Source: Clostridiaceae bacterium (lineage in GTDB: Bacteria; Bacillota; Clostridia; DSM-8532). Taken from it: DNA of 5,147 bases. Position numbers and translations under genes: made by a program. Below are positions 1 through 5,147 of this stretch, in pieces. The notes under the pieces are model-generated. The model was not told where the DNA came from and did no database searches. It saw only the letters and a list, made by a program, of their open reading frames with translations. Numbering within the stretch: position 1 is the stretch's first letter; every line of letters starts with the position of its first letter. The stretch lies in contig DUSJ01000251.1 of assembly GCA_012842645.1 (NCBI GenBank), forward strand, positions 1 to 5,147. The letters are read 5' to 3'.

Positions 1-1295
1 AATTCTGGGAAAATGTGACCCGGGAGGTCGTCGACAATATGAAGCGCCTGCGCCACCATGCTTCCCTCGGGATATGGTGCGGCAATAACGAGCAGGAGCT
101 TGGATGGGCAGAATGGGGCTGGAGCGAAAAATGTCCCGGCAAGCTTAAGGATGACTATATAAACCAGTTTGAAAAACTGTTGCACGAAATTGCAGAAGAG
201 GTTGATCCCAATACATTTTACTGGCCATCTTCGCCATCTTCGGGAGGAGGCTTTAAAGACCCCAACGGTGAAAGCAGCGGAGATATGCACTACTGGGCAG
301 TATGGCACGACAAACTGCCCTTTACGGCCTACCGCAGCGTTTGCCCCAGGTTCATGTCCGAGTTCGGCATGCAGTCATTCCCGTGCCTGAAGACGGTGGA
401 ATCCTTTACGCTTCCTGAAGACAGGAACATTTTCTCGTATGTGATGGAATCCCACCAGAAAAACGGGACAGGCAACGAGAAAATACTCCATTATATAGCC
501 GAAAATTTCAGGTACCCGAAGGATTTCGATTCCCTGCTGTATGTCTCCCAATTAATCCAGGCGGAGAGCATGAGATACGGGGTTGAACACTGGAGAAGGA
601 ACCGCGGCAGGTGCATGGGCGCTCTGTACTGGCAGGTCAATGACTGCTGGCCTGTTGCTTCCTGGTCCAGCATCGACTATTACGGAAGATGGAAAGCAGT
701 CCATTATGCAGCAAGGAGATTTTTCGCGCCGATACTGGTTTCAGCCTGTGAAGACGGGACCACTGTGACTCTCCACATCTCCAATGAAACCAAGGAAGCA
801 GTTGAAGGGGTTCTTTCCTGGAGATTGATGGACAACTGTTCCAGGGTCATTGAAAAGGGAGAAAAAAGAGTAACCGTAGAAGCTTTCTCTTCAGCCAGGT
901 ATGAAGAACTTGATCTTTCCGGGCTCCTCGATTCCATGGACAGGAAAAGAAACACCTACCTGGAGTTCAATTTTACGGTCAATGAAAGAATAGTTAGCAG
1001 CGGGACAGTGCTTTTCGTAAAACCAAAGCATTTCAGCTTTTTAGATCCTGAGATAACGACCGAAGTTTACGAACAGGCAGACCGGTATGTTATACATGTT
1101 GCCTCGAAGGCCTTTGCGAAATTTGTTGAGCTTCGTCTGGACACCATGGACCCGGTATTCAGCGACAACTGTTTTGATTTGTCCGCAGGATACCGGAAAG
1201 AAGTGTATATTATGAAGGAAGACCTTGATAAGAGCTTATCCCCCGAACAGTTGGCAGGTCAGTTAACCGTGCGCAGCATATATGACACATATTAG
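1..1295 (+). CDS. Beta-mannosidase, GH2 family (C-terminal half, cut at left edge)
   Basis: This enzyme hydrolyses terminal beta-linked mannose from manno-oligosaccharides, by the retaining mechanism of glycoside hydrolase family 2. The frame is open from the first complete codon at position 3 (Phe-Trp-Glu-Asn) to TAG at 1293-1295. About 430 residues are visible, against roughly 820-860 for whole family members, so the N-terminal beta domains and first part of the barrel lie outside. The motif WCGNNEQE holds the expected acid/base Glu (codon 90-92), and SEFGMQSFP holds the expected nucleophile Glu (codon 360-362). Between them is the family-typical GDMHYWAVWH. The barrel ends near WQVNDCWP and YYGRWKAVHYAARRFFAPI, followed by about 185 residues of beta-rich Ig-like domains ending in VRSIYDTY. 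No signal peptide can be judged. The GTG at 15 is internal, because conserved sequence continues upstream of it. Family assignment is secure; exact substrate is inferred. Confidence 0.95.
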   Translation, partial: FWENVTREVVDNMKRLRHHASLGIWCGNNEQELGWAEWGWSEKCPGKLKDDYINQFEKLLHEIAEEVDPNTFYWPSSPSSGGGFKDPNGESSGDMHYWAVWHDKLPFTAYRSVCPRFMSEFGMQSFPCLKTVESFTLPEDRNIFSYVMESHQKNGTGNEKILHYIAENFRYPKDFDSLLYVSQLIQAESMRYGVEHWRRNRGRCMGALYWQVNDCWPVASWSSIDYYGRWKAVHYAARRFFAPILVSACEDGTTVTLHISNETKEAVEGVLSWRLMDNCSRVIEKGEKRVTVEAFSSARYEELDLSGLLDSMDRKRNTYLEFNFTVNERIVSSGTVLFVKPKHFSFLDPEITTEVYEQADRYVIHVASKAFAKFVELRLDTMDPVFSDNCFDLSAGYRKEVYIMKEDLDKSLSPEQLAGQLTVRSIYDTY

Positions 1296-1330
1296 TTAAA
1301 ATATGACGGATTTTTGTCCCTGATGCCTTT

Positions 1331-1372
1331 TTGGAAGATATTGGCCTGTACCTTAGTGTATAATGGTATAAA
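1331..1372 (+). promoter_or_regulatory. Probable promoter for the lipoprotein-DUF368 pair
   Basis: The gap after the mannosidase holds a perfect -10 hexamer TATAAT at 1359-1364. Overlapping it is an alternative extended -10, TGGTATAAA, at 1364-1372. Either would give a 5' leader of about 20-30 bases before the ATG at 1398. No good -35 lies at 16-18 bases: TTGGAA (1331-1336) is too far from TATAAT and TTGGCC (1341-1346) too close. The -35 is therefore weak or replaced by the extended -10. I see no intrinsic terminator between the mannosidase stop and this site, so read-through from upstream is also possible. Confidence 0.45.
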
Positions 1373-1386
1373 ACATTTTACAAGGC

Positions 1387-1392
1387 GAGGGG
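1387..1392 (+). promoter_or_regulatory. Ribosome binding site deciding the lipoprotein start
   Basis: GAGGGG lies five bases before the ATG at 1398-1400. It fixes the start there rather than at the in-frame TTG at 1314, which has no comparable site and would place 28 residues in front of a complete lipoprotein signal peptide. Confidence 0.8.
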
Positions 1393-1397
1393 ATTTT

Positions 1398-2156
1398 ATG
1401 AAAAAGATACTATCGTTCCTGCTGATATTTGCCATCCTGTTTACATTCATAGGGTGCGGGAAAAAGGACGATTCTGATGATGACAGGTCCGGTTCCAAAA
1501 AGAAAACTGAAGAATCCAGAAGATCCAATGATGAAGATATTGATAAAAAGAACAAGGACAAAAGCAAGGATAACAATGGCAAAATTGAACTTGATGTGGG
1601 ACAGATGCACATAAACTTTAAAAAAGACACAGTAGCCATATCCTTCAATATATCGTCTGATGATATGGAAGATATGCTCGATATCAGTATGGACGAAAGC
1701 AATGATGACATCAGGGATGCTCTTATCGAAAGTTTCAGCAATGATTTCGGGGACGATGTCGAAATGACCTCATTCAAGAAAGGAAAGAATTATGTCAGCT
1801 TTACCATTGAAGTGGATGCCGAATCATTCAGTGAAAACTGGCAGGGTTCTTATCATCAGCAATATACATTGAGTGAATTTGCGGAAGACTATAACATGGA
1901 CAGTGTTGAAGAGTTATGTGATTATTATACTTTCCTGGATTTCAGCAGCGAAGATGTGATCGACATCGAGGACCTTGCCAAGTATGCAGAAAATTATGTA
2001 GTATATGTAGGGGGATCTTTATCCACATCTATAAAGGGCTTATACTTTCAGTTCCCCGATAAGATACTCCTGATTACTGACAGCATGGAGTATAAAAAGA
2101 TATCAAATAACACTATATTTGTAGAAAGTGGTTCAGGATTAGTAATTGTTAAATAA
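1398..2156 (+). CDS. Secreted lipoprotein of unknown function, acidic
   Basis: A 252-residue protein, probably anchored to the outer face of the membrane by a lipidated cysteine. Residues 1-20 form a lipoprotein signal peptide: MKK, a hydrophobic core, then the lipobox FIGC with the acceptor Cys20 (codon 1455-1457). Phe at -3 is slightly unusual. Residues 21 to about 60 are a low-complexity linker made almost wholly of Asp, Lys, Ser, Glu, Asn and Arg. The remaining 190 or so residues are acidic and look like a folded alternating beta/alpha domain, with strands near IELDVGQMHINF, VAISFNI and YVSFTIEV, and a beta-rich end. I do not recognise a named family. The gene is more AT-rich than its neighbours: bases 1501-1560 are 19/60 G+C. 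It starts just after a candidate promoter and ends 22 bases before the DUF368 gene, which suggests an envelope role with that protein. Gene reality is near certain; function is unknown. Confidence 0.9.
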   Translation: MKKILSFLLIFAILFTFIGCGKKDDSDDDRSGSKKKTEESRRSNDEDIDKKNKDKSKDNNGKIELDVGQMHINFKKDTVAISFNISSDDMEDMLDISMDESNDDIRDALIESFSNDFGDDVEMTSFKKGKNYVSFTIEVDAESFSENWQGSYHQQYTLSEFAEDYNMDSVEELCDYYTFLDFSSEDVIDIEDLAKYAENYVVYVGGSLSTSIKGLYFQFPDKILLITDSMEYKKISNNTIFVESGSGLVIVK

Positions 2157-2169
2157 TAACTGTGCAGTC

Positions 2170-2175
2170 GAGGTG
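2170..2175 (+). promoter_or_regulatory. Ribosome binding site deciding the DUF368 start
   Basis: GAGGTG lies three bases before ATG at 2179-2181, or five bases if only the GAGG core is counted. It supports that start over the in-frame TTG at 2146, which lies inside the end of the lipoprotein gene and has no clear site of its own. Confidence 0.65.
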
Positions 2176-2178
2176 CCT

Positions 2179-3093
2179 ATGAATAACAGCAATCCAAAAG
2201 ACAATAATACCGGCATTGAAGATTATCGCGAGACCCCGGCATCATGGCTCATTCGCGTGGTAAAGGGAGCGCTGATCGGTATCGGAGCCATCCTTCCCGG
2301 TTTATCGGGCGGAGTGCTCATGGTCGTATTCGGAGTTTACGATCGCCTGATATCTTTCTTGGGGAACTTCCCAAAAAATTTCAAGAAGCATTTTTTCTTT
2401 TTGCTCCCGGTGGGGATCGGCGGTGTCATAGGCATCTTCCTGTTTGCCGGGCTGGTTTCGGCGGCCTTCGGCAAATTTGCCGCGCAGTTTGTCAGTCTGT
2501 TTATCGGCTTCGTAGCCGGCACGGTTCCTTCCCTGTGGAAAACAGCCGGATTGAAAGGAAGGAGCGCAAAAGGGTATATCGCACTGATCGCAGCGGCTGC
2601 AGCAGTTTTTGCTTTTATGCTCTACGGGGAAAACCAGCTTACATCCATAGAACCTGACTTTTTGATCTGGATTGGCGGAGGGGTGCTGGTCGGCCTCGGA
2701 TTTATCGTCCCCGGTCTCTCCCCTTCAAATTTCCTGATCTATTTCGGGATGTACAGCAAAATGTCCGACGGCATCTCCAACCTGGATTTCTCGGTAATCA
2801 TACCGCTGCTGCTGGGCGTATTGCTGGCAGCTGCGGCTTTTTCGAAGATCGTCAGCATACTCTTTGAAAAAAAATATGAAATCATGTACCATATCATCCT
2901 TGGTACCGTACTGGGATCTTCCGTAGCCATTTTCCCCACCGTGGTCGCCCCGGGGCTGATGCCGGAAGGTCTGATGGAATCAGGGCTCACGTTCTTTCCT
3001 GCATTACTGCTCGTAATAGTGATGTTTGTACTGGGCATGGTCTCTTCCCTGCTGTTCAGCCGCGTGGAAGAGCGTTACAGCCCGGACAGATAA
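2179..3093 (+). CDS. popT: DUF368 membrane protein, PopT-like undecaprenyl-phosphate translocase
   Basis: A 304-residue polytopic membrane protein of the DUF368 family. Recent genetic work on this family and on DedA proteins indicates that they move undecaprenyl phosphate, the lipid carrier for peptidoglycan and other wall polymers, back to the cytoplasmic face for reuse. After about 25 polar residues come alternating hydrophobic segments covering most of the protein. It shows the family's internal duplication. The first repeat has GALIGIGAILPGLSGG (PGLSGG at residues 40-45) and the second has GGVLVGLGFIVPGLSPS (PGLSPS at 178-183), each followed by a similar hydrophobic stretch with a Gly-x-Tyr (FGVYDRLI and FGMYSKM). 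Length is normal for the family and the end (SRVEERYSPDR) is complete. The gene follows the lipoprotein by 22 bases with no terminator, so the two are probably one transcript. Family assignment is strong. The translocase role is transferred from family knowledge, and carrier specificity is not shown by this sequence. Confidence 0.88.
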   Translation: MNNSNPKDNNTGIEDYRETPASWLIRVVKGALIGIGAILPGLSGGVLMVVFGVYDRLISFLGNFPKNFKKHFFFLLPVGIGGVIGIFLFAGLVSAAFGKFAAQFVSLFIGFVAGTVPSLWKTAGLKGRSAKGYIALIAAAAAVFAFMLYGENQLTSIEPDFLIWIGGGVLVGLGFIVPGLSPSNFLIYFGMYSKMSDGISNLDFSVIIPLLLGVLLAAAAFSKIVSILFEKKYEIMYHIILGTVLGSSVAIFPTVVAPGLMPEGLMESGLTFFPALLLVIVMFVLGMVSSLLFSRVEERYSPDR

Positions 3094-3218
3094 TATAAAG
3101 CGGCGTGCCTGCATGCGATTTAAGCGCAGCACGGACAGCGGAACGGCCGCGACTTGAATCCCGGATGGACTCACGGAGCGATAAATCGCTGCAGGTTACA
3201 GCCGCAATAGTTGCGTAA
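3094..3218. other. Convergent intergenic region with three weak hairpins
   Basis: This 125-base gap separates the ends of two genes facing each other. It holds three imperfect inverted repeats. CGTGC (3104-3108) pairs with GCACG (3129-3133), helped by TGC/GCA inside. AGCGA (3177-3181) pairs with TCGCT (3186-3190) around TAAA. CGCAA (3203-3207) pairs with TTGCG (3211-3215), extended by GTTA/TAAC (3195-3198 and 3216-3219) across a four-base bulge. None is followed by a run of T on either strand, so none is a standard intrinsic terminator. Transcription from both sides must still end near here, so factor-dependent ending or simple convergence is possible. No coding potential is evident. Confidence 0.4.
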
Positions 3219-3431
3219 CTACTTCACCTCATATCCCAGCCTGGTGATCGCGTTCCGGATCTCATCCAATGATATCTTTTCTTCCTCATAGTTAAGCTTA
3301 ACCTTGCTCGAGTTGAAAGAAACGTTTATGCTTTCCGTGTCCACTCCAGGCAGGGATTTCAGCGCGCCCTCGATTTTCAGGGCACAGGACGGGCATGTCA
3401 GTGTTTCCAGTTGAATTACGGCTTTTTTCAT
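3219..3431 (-). CDS. Single-domain heavy-metal-associated (HMA) protein, putative metallochaperone
   Basis: A 70-residue cytoplasmic protein that is one complete HMA domain (beta-alpha-beta-beta-alpha-beta, ferredoxin-like). Such proteins bind one soft metal ion between two cysteines and pass it to a partner, often a P-type ATPase. The site is TCPSCA, with Cys13 and Cys16 (codons 3393-3395 and 3384-3386). It is preceded by Leu-Thr rather than the Gly-Met-Thr of copper chaperones such as CopZ, so copper is not assured. Other landmarks are VSFNSSKVKLNY in the central strands and the closing LGYEVK. The start is firm: an exact AAGGAG lies eight bases upstream. The gene lies 70 bases downstream of the metal ATPase on the same strand, so it probably serves as that pump's detached metal-binding domain. 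From memory, small Bacillota proteins with the same TCPSC and FNSSKVK motifs are common beside such ATPases. The domain is certain; the metal is unknown. Confidence 0.92.
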   Translation of the reverse strand: MKKAVIQLETLTCPSCALKIEGALKSLPGVDTESINVSFNSSKVKLNYEEEKISLDEIRNAITRLGYEVK

Positions 3432-3439
3432 TTTTATCT

Positions 3440-3445
3440 CTCCTT
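3440..3445 (-). promoter_or_regulatory. Strong ribosome binding site of the HMA gene
   Basis: On the minus strand AAGGAG stands eight bases before the ATG at 3429-3431. This is an exact consensus match, suggesting efficient translation of the small metal-binding protein relative to the pump. Confidence 0.85.
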
Positions 3446-3458
3446 AAATGTTCATTTA
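3445..3458. repeat. AT-rich palindrome directly upstream of the HMA ribosome binding site
   Basis: TAAATGTTCATTTA is a perfect inverted repeat of 6+6 bases around a TT centre. Its first base is also the outer base of the Shine-Dalgarno site. The minus-strand reading contains TGAACA, which resembles one half of sites bound by ArsR/SmtB-family metal sensors. The second half of the usual longer site is not visible. The two-base centre and A/T stem make a stable RNA hairpin unlikely, so a protein-binding site is the better guess if it is functional at all. Confidence 0.3.
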
Positions 3459-3501
3459 TTATCAGGATATCTTAAACCAGTCTCGATCGTCCGCCTTAGT
3501 T

Positions 3502-5147
3502 TCAGTGCCCTGGCTTATAGCCGAGCAGCCGCATGCCGTTCAGGATAACCGCAAGGATGCTTCCTTCATGTACCAGCATCCCGATGGACATGTTCATCCA
3601 ATCGCTGAAGAACACGCCGGCCAGCAGAAACAGCACGACACCGACTGCAATGGCAATATTCTGTCTCATGTTCGCAGCTGTCGCTTTCGCCAGTCCGAGC
3701 GCGTGAGGCAGGCGGCTGAAATCCGAATTCATCAGCACCACATCCGATGTCTCAATAGCCACGTCTGTACCATTACCCATGGCGATACCGATATGGGCAA
3801 GGGCTATTGACGGGCTGTCATTGACTCCGTCACCCACGAATGCCACTATCCTGCCCTTTGACTTCAGTTCTTTTATATATTCGGCCTTGTCTTCGGGCAG
3901 CATGTTCCCATGAGCTTCCGTGAGCCCAAGTTCCCGGGCGACCAAATCAACGGTTCCCTGGTTATCTCCTGAAAGGACTGTGAGATTTTTCACTCTCTGC
4001 TTCTTCAGCTTCCGGAGATTTTCCTTAATTTCCGGCCGGACCCTGTCGCGGATGCCTAACAGTAATTTCAGCCTGCCGTCTATTGCCGTTAGGACGAGTG
4101 AGTCTCCTCTTTCCTCAAATTCGCGCATGTCCGAAATGACTTTTTCATCGAGCGCTATATTTTCCTTTTCCATTAACCCTTTATTTCCGATTGCGACCCT
4201 GTGCCCATTGACCGTGGCAAGGATCCCTCCGCCTTTGACTACCTCGGTTTTTTCTACCGCAAAGACTTCAGTTCCACCGATATATTCCACGATGGCTTTT
4301 GCCAGGGGATGATCCGATTCCCTTTCGACACTCGAGAGATAACCAAGTATTTCGCCGGTATTTTCCGCATAGAACTCCACGTCCGCAACCTGGGGAGTTC
4401 CTGTTGTAAGGGTCCCGGTTTTATCGAAGACGATCGTATCAACCCTGCTGAAATCACTGATAACCTCGCTGCCTTTCAGCAGGATCCCATGTTTCGCGCC
4501 ATTGCCGATACCCGCCACATTGGAGACCGGGACTCCTATTACCAGCGCCCCCGGGCAGCCAAGGACCAATATGGTTATTGCAAGCTCAATATCCCTTGAA
4601 ATAAGCCATACAACCAAGGCAAGAATCAGGACAGCCGGGGTATAATACCTGGAAAACCTGTCGATAAAGCGTTCCGCTCTTGATTTTGAATCCTGGGCTT
4701 CCTCCACCAGCTCTATGATCCTGCTGAAAGTGGTGTCTTCACCGACCCGGTCAGCTCTCATCCGGATGGTCCCGTTTTCCAGGATTGATCCGGCAAACAC
4801 CTTTGAATCTTTTTTCTTGCTTACCGGGAATGATTCGCCTGTAATGCTGGCTTCATCGACATAGCCTTCCCCCTCGATGACCGTGCCGTCAACAGGGATT
4901 TTCGCGCCGGTTTTTACAAGCAGAATGTCTCCGACGTCTACCTCCTCCACCCCTACTTCCCGGAAAATACCGTCTTTTGCAAGTTTCAGCGCGCTTTCCG
5001 GTGCCATTTCAGTCAATTCCCTGATTGCCGAGCGGGTTTTATTCAAAGTCCTCTTTTCAAGGTAGGCCCCAAAAAGGAAAAGGAACGTGACTATTGCCGA
5101 TTCTTCAAAATTCCCGATAGCAAGAGCCCCGGCGGCCGCAATGGTGA
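3502..5147 (-). CDS. Heavy-metal-translocating P1B-type ATPase, CPG motif (N-terminus beyond right edge)
   Basis: A membrane pump that uses ATP to move a metal cation, most likely outward. About 547 residues are visible; the frame is open at the right edge. The TTG at 5044-5046 is not the start, because a typical P1B transmembrane segment with FEESAIVTFLFLFGAYLEKRT is encoded above it. Numbering from that TTG codon as 1, the domains in order are: actuator loop with TGES (69-72); transmembrane pair with GCPGALVIGVPV (Cys164-Pro-Gly166, codons 4549-4557); phosphorylation site DKTGT (Asp208, codon 4423-4425); the P1B-specific SDHPLA (His246-Pro247); the hinge GDGVND (405-410); and two last transmembrane segments, the second with GMLVHEGS (His493, Glu494). 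All catalytic motifs are intact, so the pump should be active. The metal is unclear: CPG replaces CPC, and HEGS stands where zinc/cadmium pumps have an Asp. An N-terminal metal-binding domain cannot be judged. The HMA gene follows 70 bases downstream. Confidence 0.95.
   Translation of the reverse strand, partial: TIAAAGALAIGNFEESAIVTFLFLFGAYLEKRTLNKTRSAIRELTEMAPESALKLAKDGIFREVGVEEVDVGDILLVKTGAKIPVDGTVIEGEGYVDEASITGESFPVSKKKDSKVFAGSILENGTIRMRADRVGEDTTFSRIIELVEEAQDSKSRAERFIDRFSRYYTPAVLILALVVWLISRDIELAITILVLGCPGALVIGVPVSNVAGIGNGAKHGILLKGSEVISDFSRVDTIVFDKTGTLTTGTPQVADVEFYAENTGEILGYLSSVERESDHPLAKAIVEYIGGTEVFAVEKTEVVKGGGILATVNGHRVAIGNKGLMEKENIALDEKVISDMREFEERGDSLVLTAIDGRLKLLLGIRDRVRPEIKENLRKLKKQRVKNLTVLSGDNQGTVDLVARELGLTEAHGNMLPEDKAEYIKELKSKGRIVAFVGDGVNDSPSIALAHIGIAMGNGTDVAIETSDVVLMNSDFSRLPHALGLAKATAANMRQNIAIAVGVVLFLLAGVFFSDWMNMSIGMLVHEGSILAVILNGMRLLGYKPGH

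Noticed and set aside
15..17. GTG as the start of the mannosidase
   Set aside because: The frame is open to the window edge, and the fragment has only the second half of the family fold, beginning just before the acid/base glutamate motif. It is a cut gene, not a short one.
1314..1397. 28-residue N-terminal extension of the lipoprotein from TTG at 1314
   Set aside because: It overlaps the promoter elements, lacks a ribosome binding site, and would bury a complete lipoprotein signal peptide.
1292..1777. 161-codon open frame on the minus strand opposite the lipoprotein
   Set aside because: Its Ser/Leu/Ile-rich product is what antisense reading of Asp- and Glu-rich codons yields. No family features are seen and the plus-strand gene has a signal peptide and ribosome binding site.
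2146..2178. TTG start for the DUF368 protein, overlapping the lipoprotein end
   Set aside because: The ATG at 2179 has a GAGGTG site and gives the normal family length; the extra 11 residues are polar and unremarkable.
2244..2657. 137-codon open frame in another frame inside the DUF368 gene
   Set aside because: The product is Arg/Ser/Gly-rich shadow sequence overlapping well-defined transmembrane coding sequence.
3177..3190. AGCGA-TAAA-TCGCT hairpin as an intrinsic terminator
   Set aside because: The five-base stem has no following T-run on either strand, so it does not meet the usual pattern.
3920..4599. Two plus-strand open frames opposite the ATPase
   Set aside because: They are antisense to strongly conserved catalytic domains, are Ser/Thr/Pro-rich or patternless, and have no ribosome binding site or recognisable domain.
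5044..5046. TTG as the start of the metal ATPase
   Set aside because: The same frame continues to the right edge and encodes a conserved P1B transmembrane segment (FEESAIV, YLEKRT). No ribosome binding site precedes the TTG.
1..5147. Mobile element, CRISPR array, tRNA or rRNA, phage or defence system
   Set aside because: No transposase, integrase, direct-repeat array, structural RNA pattern or nuclease/helicase gene appears; known housekeeping and metal-handling families account for the coding sequence except the lipoprotein.

Overview
The window looks like ordinary chromosomal DNA from a Gram-positive bacterium of the Bacillota (Clostridia-like). This is inferred from purine-rich Shine-Dalgarno sites (an exact AAGGAG and a GAGGGG), a lipoprotein with a charged low-complexity linker, moderate base composition, and the protein families present. 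No RNA gene, CRISPR array, insertion sequence, integrase or phage gene is visible.

Layout. (1) Positions 1-1295, plus strand: the C-terminal half of a GH2 beta-mannosidase, cut by the left edge. Both catalytic glutamates and the C-terminal beta domains are present. (2) Positions 1296-1397: a short gap with a good -10 element and a Shine-Dalgarno site. (3) Positions 1398-2156, plus: a 252-residue lipoprotein of unknown function, visibly more AT-rich than its neighbours. (4) Positions 2179-3093, plus: a DUF368 membrane protein (PopT-like undecaprenyl-phosphate translocase family), 22 bases after the lipoprotein and probably co-transcribed with it. (5) Positions 3094-3218: a convergent intergenic stretch with three small imperfect hairpins. 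(6) Positions 3219-3431, minus: a 70-residue single-domain heavy-metal-associated protein with a CxxC site. (7) Positions 3502 to the right edge, minus: most of a heavy-metal P1B-type ATPase, whose 5' end lies beyond the window.

How the genes work together. The mannosidase points to mannan or manno-oligosaccharide use, probably together with genes to the left. The lipoprotein and DUF368 protein form a likely two-gene unit at the cell envelope, where DUF368 proteins are thought to return the undecaprenyl-phosphate carrier across the membrane. The ATPase and the small metal-binding protein form a metal-efflux unit read leftward, with the soluble binding domain encoded as a separate gene just downstream.

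The most interesting point is the ATPase. Its transmembrane metal-site motif reads Cys-Pro-Gly rather than Cys-Pro-Cys, and its last transmembrane segment carries His-Glu where zinc/cadmium ATPases have a conserved Asp. Its metal therefore cannot be assigned by the usual motif rules. I found no clear evidence of a wholly undescribed system.
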